This document shows, one piece after another, positions 1 through 5,831 of a DNA stretch of 27,219 nt. Position numbers and translations under genes: made by a program. Location: contig CAJTIX010000018.1 of NCBI GenBank assembly GCA_910576795.1, positions 1 through 27,219 on the forward strand, in the 5' to 3' direction. The DNA is from an uncultured Bacilli bacterium (GTDB taxonomy: Bacteria > Bacillota_I > Bacilli_A > RF39 > UBA660). Under the pieces are notes generated by a model, which worked only from the letters and a program-made list of their open reading frames with translations, did not search any database and was not told where the DNA came from. Numbering within the stretch: position 1 is the first letter of the stretch; each line of letters starts with the position of its first letter.

Positions 1-276
<276 letters not shown>

Positions 277-357
277 TATTGTTATTTTCTAAATAATAGT
301 TTGATTATAGATTACACATTATCATGTTTTCAGAGAATTATTTCTCTAAATATTTAA

Positions 358-403
358 ATTGGTAACGATAGCAAAGAGGATACACCTGTTCCCATCCCGA
401 ACA
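358..403 (+). pseudogene. Host 5S rRNA gene, 5' half, cut by element insertion
   Basis: These 46 bases are the start of a 5S rRNA: helix I strand ATTGGTAAC, helix II strand AAAGAG and the highly conserved loop C CCCATCCCGAACA. The sequence then departs from 5S. The matching 3' half starts at 9968. Joined, the halves give 104 nt in which ATTGGTAAC pairs with GTTGCCAAT, AAAGAG with CTCTTT and CTGT with ACAG, so they are one gene split by integration. In the present arrangement this copy cannot give a normal 5S. Bases 362-372 instead pair with 432-442 of the element (11 pairs, two of them G-U). Confidence 0.9.
392..403 (+). repeat. attL core, 12-bp direct repeat in 5S loop C
   Basis: CCATCCCGAACA is repeated exactly at 9956-9967. 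Host 5S sequence lies on the left of this copy and on the right of the other, so the strand exchange happened inside it. A third copy sits at 495-506 inside the element's own 5S gene because the motif is part of conserved 5S loop C. Confidence 0.85.
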
Positions 404-460
404 GAGATGTTGATAGATGTAACCCATAAAAGTTATTGTTACAAAAATAGTTAAAATTTT

Positions 461-564
461 AGCCGTGTTGATAGCCTAGTGGACACACCCTTACCCATCC
501 CGAACAAGGAAGTTAAGCACTAGAACGCCGAAAATAGTGTATGCGAAGATAGGAAAATGCGACT
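461..564 (+). rRNA. Complete divergent 5S rRNA carried by the element
   Basis: This aligns without gaps over 104 nt with the rebuilt host 5S and is identical at about 77 positions by my hand count. Many of the changes are paired. In helix II the host AAAGAG/CTCTTT becomes CTAGTG/CACTAG. In helix III CTGT/ACAG becomes CCTT/AAGG. In helix I at least four pairs are swapped together, with one C-A mismatch. Loop C and the short helix IV arm are conserved. A run of nine T (566-574) follows the closing helix. The pattern suggests a selected, working 5S gene in the same orientation as the 23S gene, so transcription from the host rRNA promoter could make it. I infer that it replaces the 5S destroyed by integration. 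Confidence 0.85.
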
Positions 565-582
565 ATTTTTTTTTGCTTAAAA

Positions 583-615
583 AAGACTAAATCAGTTAAA
601 ATTTAGTCTTATTTT
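583..615. terminator. Bidirectional terminator between 5S and int
   Basis: A perfect 10-bp stem AAGACTAAAT/ATTTAGTCTT with an 8-nt loop is followed by ATTTTTA on the plus strand and TTTTAAG on the minus strand. It can end the rRNA transcript and the leftward integrase transcript, which stops about 30 bp away. Confidence 0.8.
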
Positions 616-633
616 TATGTAATTTTTTCATTG

Positions 634-653
634 GGTGTCATGCTAGGTGTCAT
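634..653 (+). repeat. Left integrase arm-type repeat pair
   Basis: Two GGTGTCAT copies 12 bp apart (634-641, 646-653) are matched by an almost identical pair at 9828-9847, and an inverted copy lies at 9885-9892. Position near both ends fits binding sites for the N-terminal domain of a Tn916/lambda-type integrase. The int stop codon (TAG, 643-645 on the minus strand) lies within the pair. Confidence 0.6.
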
Positions 654-1848
654 GATTATTGGAAGTTTCTTCAAGTTGAGTACGGAAAGTAGTTAATTCA
701 TTTGCAAGAGTTATCTTTCTTTCTTTGTACATATGTCCATATTCATTACTAGTAGTTCTAATATCTTTATGCCTTAATCTTGTTTTAATATCTTCAAGTG
801 TTTTACCCATATAGATTAGTAATGCTGCGTGGCTGTGTCTTAATTTATGTGGTGTAATATTTTTTTCAATTCCTGCTCGTTTTAAATACTTTTTAAGCAT
901 ATCTCGTATTGCTCTATCGCCGATTACTTCACATTTACCTCTATCATTAGCAAATAGGTATCTACTAGTGATGTTATGTTCTTTCCTATATTCAAGAAAG
1001 GTTTTATAAGTTTCAACAGTTATATCATCAAGGAATAAGTCATCCATAGCCTCATCTGTTTTAGCCTTTGGTCTAATTTTACCCTTATAATATGTTTCAG
1101 TGATATTTAATGAAGTTCCTTGCTCTGTAGTTACTATACTATCTATTGAAAGTCCTAACAATTCACTAATTCTTAAACCTGTATAAAATAGTAGTTGTAT
1201 TATAAATAAATCTCTAATATTATCAACAACAGATAATAACTTCATAAACTCTTGATAAGTAAGATATTCTTTTTCTTTTTTTACTTTCTTAAAGTTACCT
1301 ACAACTCCTGCTGGGTTATATGAAATTAACCTTTTTCTAACACAATAATTAAGAAAAGCAGATAACTGCTTGTGTATTTTAATAAGTGTTTGATTACTTA
1401 ATTTTTTATCTTTTTCTCGTGCACAAGTCATAGATAATAAATCATTATGAAATTTATAAATATGTTCTTCTGTAATCTCTGCAATTTTAACATTCCCTAG
1501 TTTCGGGAGTATTTGATTTTTAAATATTTCTTTTTTACCTTCAATTGTCGATTCTGCTAAATTGCCTTTTCTTTCTTCAAGTTCACATTCTTTAATATAT
1601 GAAGCAAAAACCTCTTTAAAAAGTCCAGTTTTCTTAGGTTGATTATCTTGTTGTTGAAATTTTACTCGTTCTTCTGCAATGAAGTTTTGAGCCTCTTTAA
1701 TTGTCTTTAAATTAATTTTTCTTTTTCTCGTACTTTTATTATATAGTTTGTCATACAATGGCAATATTACTGCATAAGTACCATTAGTATTATGTTTATA
1801 AATATATTCATAATTCGTTTTGGTATAATCATCCTTAAAATTTATCAT
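643..1848 (-). CDS. int: Tyrosine recombinase (integrase), Tn916/phage type
   Basis: This 401-residue site-specific recombinase would integrate and, with the excisionase, excise the element at 5S loop C. The N-terminal ~60 residues (YIYKHNTNGTYAVILPLYD...) look like an AP2-like arm-binding domain. Residues ~76-175 form the SAM-like core-binding domain, with TLIKIHKQLSAFLNYCV near its end. The catalytic domain follows with Arg226 (YTGLRISEL), a probable beta-hairpin Lys near 261-263, His334/Arg337 (HKLRH), His360 and nucleophile Tyr370 (SNEYGHMY). All expected catalytic residues are present, so it should be active. The start at 1846-1848 has a TAGGAG site 8-9 bases upstream. The leader shares a 27-nt sequence with the leader of the excisionase-like gene (see 1914-1940), which suggests common control. 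Confidence 0.95.
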   Translation of the reverse strand: MINFKDDYTKTNYEYIYKHNTNGTYAVILPLYDKLYNKSTRKRKINLKTIKEAQNFIAEERVKFQQQDNQPKKTGLFKEVFASYIKECELEERKGNLAESTIEGKKEIFKNQILPKLGNVKIAEITEEHIYKFHNDLLSMTCAREKDKKLSNQTLIKIHKQLSAFLNYCVRKRLISYNPAGVVGNFKKVKKEKEYLTYQEFMKLLSVVDNIRDLFIIQLLFYTGLRISELLGLSIDSIVTTEQGTSLNITETYYKGKIRPKAKTDEAMDDLFLDDITVETYKTFLEYRKEHNITSRYLFANDRGKCEVIGDRAIRDMLKKYLKRAGIEKNITPHKLRHSHAALLIYMGKTLEDIKTRLRHKDIRTTSNEYGHMYKERKITLANELTTFRTQLEETSNNHDT

Positions 1849-1885
1849 TAATTAAATCTCCTATCTTTTCTAATTTTGAAATTAG

Positions 1886-1894
1886 TGCTATAAT
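1886..1894 (+). promoter_or_regulatory. Extended -10 promoter for candidate small RNA
   Basis: TGCTATAAT on the plus strand has the extended -10 form (TGn plus a perfect TATAAT). The -35 region is weak (TTTTCT at about 17 bp). The same TGCTATAAT occurs in several other promoters of this window (10141, 11477, and 9305 on the minus strand). The start of transcription would be near 1899-1902. Confidence 0.55.
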
Positions 1895-1913
1895 AGGAGT
1901 ACAGAAAAAAAGT

Positions 1914-1940
1914 TGTTCTTAGCCGAATTAATTTTTTATT
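1914..1940 (+). repeat. 27-bp inverted repeat, left copy
   Basis: This segment is the perfect reverse complement of 2792-2818. Read on the strand of int, it lies ~66 bp upstream of the int start. Read on the plus strand, the other copy lies 25 bp upstream of the excisionase-like start, so both genes have the same leader segment (core TTAATTCGGCTAAGAAC). Confidence 0.9.
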
Positions 1941-1962
1941 CTGTACGCTTTATAGCGTTTGG

Positions 1963-1990
1963 CTAGTGTTCGCAGCACTAGTCTTTTTTT
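1963..1990 (+). terminator. Intrinsic terminator of the plus-strand small RNA
   Basis: CTAGTG and CACTAG form a stem around TTCGCAG, followed by TCTTTTTTT. The T-run is on the plus strand although the flanking genes are on the minus strand, which is the main hint that a plus-strand transcript ends here. Confidence 0.65.
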
Positions 1991-2336
1991 ATTTTTCTTT
2001 AAATTGTTCAGCAACCGATAACAAAACATCTATTTGGTCATCTGTTAAATGAGTAAAAATATCATTTAATTGTTTTCTTTTTTTAAAACTAGAATGGATT
2101 GGAGGTTGCTCATTCTCATTTTCTGTTAGTTGATATGTCGATATGCCAAAGTAATTTGCTAGTTTTTCTATTCTCTCTTTACTTGCATAACTATAACAAC
2201 TAAGCCAATTACATATAGTAGAATATTTAAAACCTAAATCTTTAACTAAATCATCTCTACGCCTTCCGTGTAAATTCATATAGTATCGTAGGTTTTTACT
2301 AAATATCATACATTTTTTACGATTAGGTTTTTCCAT
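1989..2336 (-). CDS. XRE/Cro-CI family repressor of the element
   Basis: This 115-residue DNA-binding protein probably keeps the element silent. I start it at the ATG at 2334-2336 because AAGGAGGAG lies just upstream; the longer reading to 2402 begins with a hydrophobic stretch and has no such site. Residues ~12-70 form a helix-turn-helix domain (FSKNLRYYMNLHGRRRDDL, then LGFKYSTICNWLSC and IEKLANYFGISTYQLT). The C-terminal third is charged and may be for dimer formation (LTDDQIDVLLSVAEQFKEK). There is no LexA/CI-type peptidase domain, so RecA-dependent self-cleavage is not expected; an antirepressor or metalloprotease partner would be needed. It faces a rightward promoter at 2432-2460 and a palindrome at 2526-2544 that could be its operator. 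Confidence 0.85.
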   Translation of the reverse strand: MEKPNRKKCMIFSKNLRYYMNLHGRRRDDLVKDLGFKYSTICNWLSCYSYASKERIEKLANYFGISTYQLTENENEQPPIHSSFKKRKQLNDIFTHLTDDQIDVLLSVAEQFKEK

Positions 2337-2431
2337 GTTATCTCCTCCTTCATGTACTATATAATAACATATTATGGCAAAAAAATCAAACTTGAAAATC
2401 AAAAAAAATATCCATCTTATCCATAAAACTA

Positions 2432-2460
2432 TTTACAAACATAAAAATATGTAGTATTAT
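2432..2460 (+). promoter_or_regulatory. Rightward control-region promoter
   Basis: TTTACA (2432-2437), a 17-bp spacer and TATTAT (2455-2460; TATAAT also readable at 2458-2463) form a good sigma-A promoter. It would start the transcript for the broken HTH gene and the replication genes. Half-sites TATCCA upstream (2409, 2418) resemble the arms of the palindrome at 2526. Confidence 0.6.
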
Positions 2461-2525
2461 AATCAACTAGAAAGGGGGGATACCTCAAAAAAACAATATT
2501 TAACACTATATTTTTTTGGAAGAAA

Positions 2526-2544
2526 GTTATCCACTATGGATAAC
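2526..2544. promoter_or_regulatory. Palindromic operator candidate
   Basis: GTTATCCA-CTA-TGGATAAC is a perfect 8-bp inverted repeat. It lies in the leader between the rightward promoter and the broken HTH gene. Related half-sites TATCCA occur at 2409-2415 and 2418-2424, on the repressor side of the promoter. This layout is typical of a lysogeny-type switch, with the nearby XRE repressor the likely binder. Confidence 0.5.
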
Positions 2545-2568
2545 TAGAAAAGGAAGGAGAATTAAGAT

Positions 2569-2796
2569 ATGCGTTTAACTTTAAAAAATCTTAGACTTGA
2601 TAAGGGTTGAAGTCTGGAACTAGCATCTAAAATATATGGTATTAAAGCAAAGACATTAAATGCTTATGAAACATATAAACAAGTTCCTAGTAGTCAGGAA
2701 GTAATAACAATTCTTAAAATTTTAAAAATGAATTATGATGAAGTGTTTTATGTCATATATGAAGATATTGCTAGACATTACAAAAGACCTAAATAA
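2569..2796 (+). pseudogene. XRE-type HTH regulator with in-frame TGA at codon 14
   Basis: An ATG with a strong AAGGAAGGAG site opens a 76-codon frame whose codon 14 (2608-2610) is TGA. Apart from that stop the frame is intact to TAA at 2794-2796. It reads as a helix-turn-helix protein: LTLKNLRLDKG, stop, SLELASKIYGIKAKTL and NAYETYKQVPSSQEVITIL. In this family the stop position is often Trp (KGWS), so TGG to TGA is the simplest change. It may be a fresh nonsense mutation, or the TGA may be read through. Host genes use TGA as a true stop. It is first in the rightward operon, where phage satellites often carry a Cro/Str-like regulator. Its stop codon overlaps the 27-bp inverted repeat. Confidence 0.75.
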
Positions 2797-2818
2797 AAAA
2801 TTAATTCGGCTAAGAACA
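2792..2818 (+). repeat. 27-bp inverted repeat, right copy (excisionase leader)
   Basis: This is the perfect reverse complement of 1914-1940. It spans the end of the broken HTH gene and stops 10-11 bases before the AAGGAG site of the excisionase-like gene. Pairing with the candidate small RNA would therefore form a duplex right in front of ribosome entry. Confidence 0.9.
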
Positions 2819-2843
2819 GAATACTAAAAAGGAGTGAAATTTT

Positions 2844-3038
2844 ATGAATGAAAGTATTATGTATGATATAAATGAATTGGCTTCGATTTTAAATGTAAGT
2901 GCAATATTTATTCGTAAATTAATGAGAGCGAAAGAAATTCCTTATTTAAAAATTGGAGCAAAATTATTGTTTGAAAAAAACGAAATTGATATGTGGTTAG
3001 ATAAACATAGACATAATAGTGAATTATTAAATAATTAG
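2844..3038 (+). CDS. xis: Excisionase-family helix-turn-helix protein
   Basis: This 64-residue protein has the MerR-like winged helix of the excisionase/HTH_17 family: DINELASILNVSAIFIRKLMR (recognition region ~8-28), then the wing KEIPYLKIGAKLLFEKNEIDMWLD. Such proteins bend DNA at attachment sites and turn integrases toward excision; some act only as regulators. Position downstream of the control region and opposite int supports an excision role. AAGGAG lies 9 bases ahead of the ATG. The leader carries the 27-nt segment complementary to the candidate small RNA, so translation may be repressed by it. Confidence 0.75.
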   Translation: MNESIMYDINELASILNVSAIFIRKLMRAKEIPYLKIGAKLLFEKNEIDMWLDKHRHNSELLNN

Positions 3039-3062
3039 AAAAGATAGGAGATGTAATTAACT

Positions 3063-3584
3063 ATGAACGAGCCTTATATTAGAAAAGAAGATGAACTAAC
3101 AATACTTGAGTTAGTTAATCACGTAGTAATGATATATGAAGAAGAACCGATTAAAATCTCAATTTGTGATTTAGAAAGGGGTTCTAACATAACTTTAAAT
3201 AAAAATGAAATATTTGAAATATCTCAATTTGTTAAAGTAAATGATACTGGTTGCCCAAAATTAGTAATAGATAACATTTTAATTGACGCACGTCCTGACT
3301 GGTTAACAATTAGTATTGACAATAATTTAGTGGCTATAAGACCAGAGATGTTTGATAAAATAATCAAATATTTTGAAAAAAGCCAAAAAATTATGAAAGA
3401 GGGCAATGTTACGCAAAATATTTATAATAGTTTGATAAACTCAAACAATAGTCAAAATAATACACCTAATGAAGCAAAATCTATTGCTATAAAGGATAAT
3501 CAAACTAAAAGCAACAAAACAATTTATGATAGTGTAATAGACACTATGAAAAATAATTTAGGAGGAAATAACAATGGAAAATAA
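3063..3584 (+). CDS. Unknown element protein, 173 aa
   Basis: I do not recognise this protein. Residues ~1-105 look like a mixed alpha/beta fold with short beta strands (IKISICDL, NITLNKNEIFEIS, WLTISIDNNLVAIRPEMFDKIIKYF). Residues ~110-173 are a low-complexity Asn/Ser/Lys-rich tail (INSNNSQNNTPNEAKS, NNLGGNNNGK) that is probably disordered. It starts 24 bp after the excisionase-like gene with a TAGGAG-type site and overlaps the next gene by 11 bp, so it belongs to the same rightward operon ending with the helicase. The C-terminal Gly/Asn stretch is shaped by the ribosome site (TTAGGAGG) of the following gene. A role in replication or its control is only a guess from position. Confidence 0.8.
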   Translation: MNEPYIRKEDELTILELVNHVVMIYEEEPIKISICDLERGSNITLNKNEIFEISQFVKVNDTGCPKLVIDNILIDARPDWLTISIDNNLVAIRPEMFDKIIKYFEKSQKIMKEGNVTQNIYNSLINSNNSQNNTPNEAKSIAIKDNQTKSNKTIYDSVIDTMKNNLGGNNNGK

Positions 3585-3915
3585 TATAAATAAAGAAAGA
3601 ATAAAAAGATTTGGAGAAATAACAATGCTTAATATAGATACTGCAATAGATAGTGGTAAAATAAGAATATGTAATGAAAATGAATATATTGATAATATAG
3701 TAGTAACTATTGATGAAATAATGGGTTTATATTCTTTAGCATCTACCCAACATTATGTATTACTTGAAACTCAAGATAATAGATTTATTTATAAAGATGG
3801 TCATTTTGAAATACATAACTCATATGCATGTTTCGAGTTTACAAAAAAAGATTTTACGGCATTTGCAAATTATATTTATGAATTAATAAGTGAGGAGTCT
3901 GCATATGGAGAATAA
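3574..3915 (+). CDS. Unknown element protein, 113 aa
   Basis: I do not recognise a family. The small acidic protein alternates strands and helices (IRICNENEYIDNIVVTIDEIMGL, YVLLETQDNRFIYKDGHFEI, YACFEFTKKDFTAFANYIYEL). The pattern of a short strand pair followed by a C-terminal amphipathic helix is like that of the preceding gene product, so the two could be distant relatives, though this is weak. The start has AGGAGG at 7-8 bases. It overlaps the gene before it by 11 bp and the helicase gene after it by 11 bp, so translation of all three is probably coupled. Confidence 0.75.
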   Translation: MENNINKERIKRFGEITMLNIDTAIDSGKIRICNENEYIDNIVVTIDEIMGLYSLASTQHYVLLETQDNRFIYKDGHFEIHNSYACFEFTKKDFTAFANYIYELISEESAYGE

Positions 3916-5077
3916 TAGTAATAACATTAATTCTGTGAGCATAGATAATATGCTCGCAGAGTTAAGTGTACCATATAATGACATGGAAGTACTTACAACT
4001 AGTTCTAAGGAACTAGACAAAGTGAATGAATATTTTGATAGTGTAACCTGCTCTAATAAAGAGATAGAAACATTGCTATACGAAGTAATAGGATATGCTT
4101 TAATGAAAACTGCTAAACTAAATAAAGCATTTATCTTTAAAGGCAATGGTCGCAACGGCAAGAGCAAGATTTTTCGAGTACTAGAGGCTCTGCTGGGGGC
4201 AAACCAATGCTCTCATGAGCATTTAGAATATTTATCGGGAAGTAAAGCAGGTGGTAAAACTACAGTTAATGTATTAAGAGGTCGTACTGTTAATATTGCA
4301 GAGGACCAAAAGCAACCGAAATATGTTAATACTTCTTTAATAACTAGACTTATATCGGGAGAAACTATCTCTATTGAGCAGAATGGCAATAATAAGGTTG
4401 ATTTAATTCCTTATGCTACAATGCTATTTTCAGTAAATGAGGTTATAGACTTCAAAGAAACTGGAATTTATATAACAGATCGATTTGTAGTTATACCATT
4501 TAACAATACATTTACTGATGACAATAATAATAGAAATATTAACATAGGAGAGGAATTATGCCAACCTCTAGCATTGCAGATTATCGCAACTAGAGCCATT
4601 GAAGCATTTAAGAAAGTATTAGAAAATGGTAAGTTTAGTATTCCAACAGTCGTGGAAGAAGAAACTAGAAACTACTTTATGGAGTGCAACAATGTGGCAG
4701 AGTTTTGCAATTTATATCCAATAAAGACAATTATAATTAAATCAAAATATTATGATGAATATTGTAAATGGTGCAAAAATAATAATAGGAAAGCATTTAG
4801 TAACTCTAAATTTGGTAAAGAAGTTTTAACTTTAGGATATAGGGCTGAACGATATTCATTCGGTAATAAAAGAGAAACTTATTATGATTCTCCAAAATTT
4901 AATAATGCTGATAGCAGAAATATTTATAATGATTATCTAGTACAAATAGGTCTTACTGAAGAAACAGTGAGAAATTGTGGGGAAGATTATCTAAAAGAAA
5001 AATACAATGCTATTGCCTTTGATGATTATTTATGTGAAAATCTTTATAAGAAAACTGATGAAATTGAGAATGCTTAA
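3905..5077 (+). CDS. SF3 replication helicase, D5/P4-primase C-terminal type
   Basis: This 390-residue protein has the ATPase core of D5/P4-like replication proteins: Walker A GNGRNGKS (80-87), an acidic Walker B-like pair in TVNIAEDQ (~129-135), sensor region ATMLFSVNEVIDF (~171-183) and Arg193 in TDRFVVIPF. Relatives unwind the origin of phage and satellite replicons as hexamers. P4 alpha-like proteins are usually 500-800 residues with an N-terminal primase. Here that domain is absent, so this is a helicase-only version and host primase would be needed. I start at ATG 3905 (GAGGAG 7 bases upstream) rather than the GTG at 3890. The C-terminal ~130 residues may bind the origin, possibly the hairpin region just downstream. 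Confidence 0.88.
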   Translation: MENNSNNINSVSIDNMLAELSVPYNDMEVLTTSSKELDKVNEYFDSVTCSNKEIETLLYEVIGYALMKTAKLNKAFIFKGNGRNGKSKIFRVLEALLGANQCSHEHLEYLSGSKAGGKTTVNVLRGRTVNIAEDQKQPKYVNTSLITRLISGETISIEQNGNNKVDLIPYATMLFSVNEVIDFKETGIYITDRFVVIPFNNTFTDDNNNRNINIGEELCQPLALQIIATRAIEAFKKVLENGKFSIPTVVEEETRNYFMECNNVAEFCNLYPIKTIIIKSKYYDEYCKWCKNNNRKAFSNSKFGKEVLTLGYRAERYSFGNKRETYYDSPKFNNADSRNIYNDYLVQIGLTEETVRNCGEDYLKEKYNAIAFDDYLCENLYKKTDEIENA

Positions 5078-5090
5078 ATGTTTTACAATA

Positions 5091-5199
5091 CCCCTGTGAG
5101 CCTCCTAGAGGCTCTAGGGGAAGTCTTATTATATAGGGCGTAAAAAAATTTGTAAAAATAGATATACCCCTGTAGGACTTATAGAAGTACCTAGAGGGG
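5091..5199. repeat. Pair of related CCCCT/AGGGG hairpins
   Basis: In the first (5091-5120), inner GAGCCTC-CTA-GAGGCTC is perfect and is closed by CCCCT/AGGGG. In the second (5167-5199), CCCCTGTAGG faces CCTAGAGGGG around a 13-nt loop. Both start ACCCCTGT and contain CCTAGAGG, so they look like diverged copies. Neither has a proper T-run, so they are not clear terminators. Confidence 0.7.
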
Positions 5200-5281
5200 C
5201 TTTATTATGGAATGGTCCTATGCCACTATGCCACAGGCATGAATTAATTTTTATACAGTTAGCCTTAAATACATTCTTCCA

Positions 5282-5308
5282 TTATTAAAGTACGAAGTAC
5301 TTTAATAA
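5282..5308. repeat. Perfect 12-bp palindrome with GAA loop
   Basis: TTATTAAAGTAC and GTACTTTAATAA are separated by only GAA. Without a T-run, this is a structural or protein-binding site rather than a terminator. Confidence 0.8.
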
Positions 5309-5339
5309 GTGTATCATTTAAAGATACATTTTACGAAAA

Positions 5340-5445
5340 AACGCACTATGTTAGATACATGATTATGATGTTAAGTAAAAAGATGCCCTCATGTCATTAA
5401 CAATAATTAAATTTAACATCAATAATCAAACTAACACAATGCGTT
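5340..5445. repeat. Long imperfect stem-loop (~106 nt)
   Basis: AACGCA (5340) pairs with TGCGTT (5440), GTTAG with CTAAC, and TGATTATGATGTTAA (5360-5374) with TTAACATCAATAATCA (5413-5428) with a single bulged base. The ~38-nt loop contains AGATGCCCTCATG. The size and layering resemble single-strand initiation or transfer origins. Confidence 0.7.
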
Positions 5446-5560
5446 ATACTTAAATATATAGATTATAAATAATGTCTATTTTGTAAATGCATACTTATAG
5501 ATTTAATTCTTACATTAGACCATAAGAAAACTATAGATATTTCACTATAGTTAGTTCTTA

Positions 5561-5831
5561 CAAATATTTTATTATTACATTTTTTATATACATTTATCTT
5601 TAAACTTTTATTTAATTATATGTCTTCTCTTAATTTATATCTTTTAACTATTATTTTTTTAATACTGATTTTTAGTAATATTATCGTTCTTATTTTTATT
5701 ATTAGTACTTTTATTATTATGATTATTTAATATTCAGCCAGAACTATTTTTTTCTTCATCCCTCCCGTACTTCAAAATACCAAACATTCTTGTAATTCAT
5801 TTATTGTAATTGGTATATACTAATATACGAG
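5561..5831. other. AT-rich intergenic stretch, no gene seen
   Basis: Very T-rich on the plus strand. On the minus strand, two tiny frames follow clpP (ATG at about 5792, then an overlapping one after GGGAGGG near 5760), of 14 and 10 codons. They are too short to support as genes. The low melting stability next to the hairpin region fits an unwinding element of an origin. Confidence 0.4.

Larger units (their letters stand above)
1900..1990 (+). ncRNA. Candidate antisense small RNA controlling int and the excisionase-like gene
   Basis: About 90 nt run from an extended -10 promoter to an intrinsic terminator. GTACAGAA (1899-1906) pairs with TTCTGTAC (1939-1946), putting a ~32-nt loop on display. 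Most of a 27-nt segment (1914-1940) lies in that loop, and the segment is perfectly complementary to the mRNA just upstream of the excisionase-like gene at 2844. A small hairpin ACGCT/AGCGT (1945-1958) and the terminator CTAGTG/CACTAG with TCTTTTTTT (1963-1990) follow. No reading frame is evident. Lying between int and the repressor, both on the minus strand, it is also cis-antisense to any int transcript starting upstream of 1940. A promoter, an exposed antisense loop and a terminator make an RNA regulator plausible; expression is not shown. Confidence 0.5.
5078..5560. other. Hairpin-rich intergenic region: probable origin of replication or transfer
   Basis: No gene is seen here, but inverted repeats are packed closely: two related CCCCT/AGGGG hairpins (5091-5120, 5167-5199), ATGCC-ACA-GGCAT (5228-5240), a perfect 12-bp stem (5282-5308), TGTATC/GATACA (5310-5328), a long imperfect stem-loop (5340-5445) and AACTATAG/CTATAGTT (5529-5552). 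Lying directly after the helicase gene, this density suggests an origin of replication. An oriT used by a helper element is the main alternative. Confidence 0.5.

Noticed and set aside
358..564. Two tandem host 5S genes, one of them simply worn
   Set aside because: The 5' fragment stops matching exactly at the core that continues at 9968, and the two outer halves complete each other; tandem decay would not give that.
2569..2796. Genetic code in which TGA means Trp
   Set aside because: TGA acts as a stop in tsaE and rimI at ATGA overlaps, and other genes use TGG for Trp. A code change is not supported; only the single codon is odd.
3883..4167. 94-residue minus-strand frame opposite the helicase start
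   Set aside because: It is an antisense shadow, with no ribosome site and with Walker A coding on the other strand.
5091..5120. Terminator of the helicase gene
   Set aside because: The stem is strong but has no T-run on either side, and it has a sister copy nearby; a structural site is more likely.
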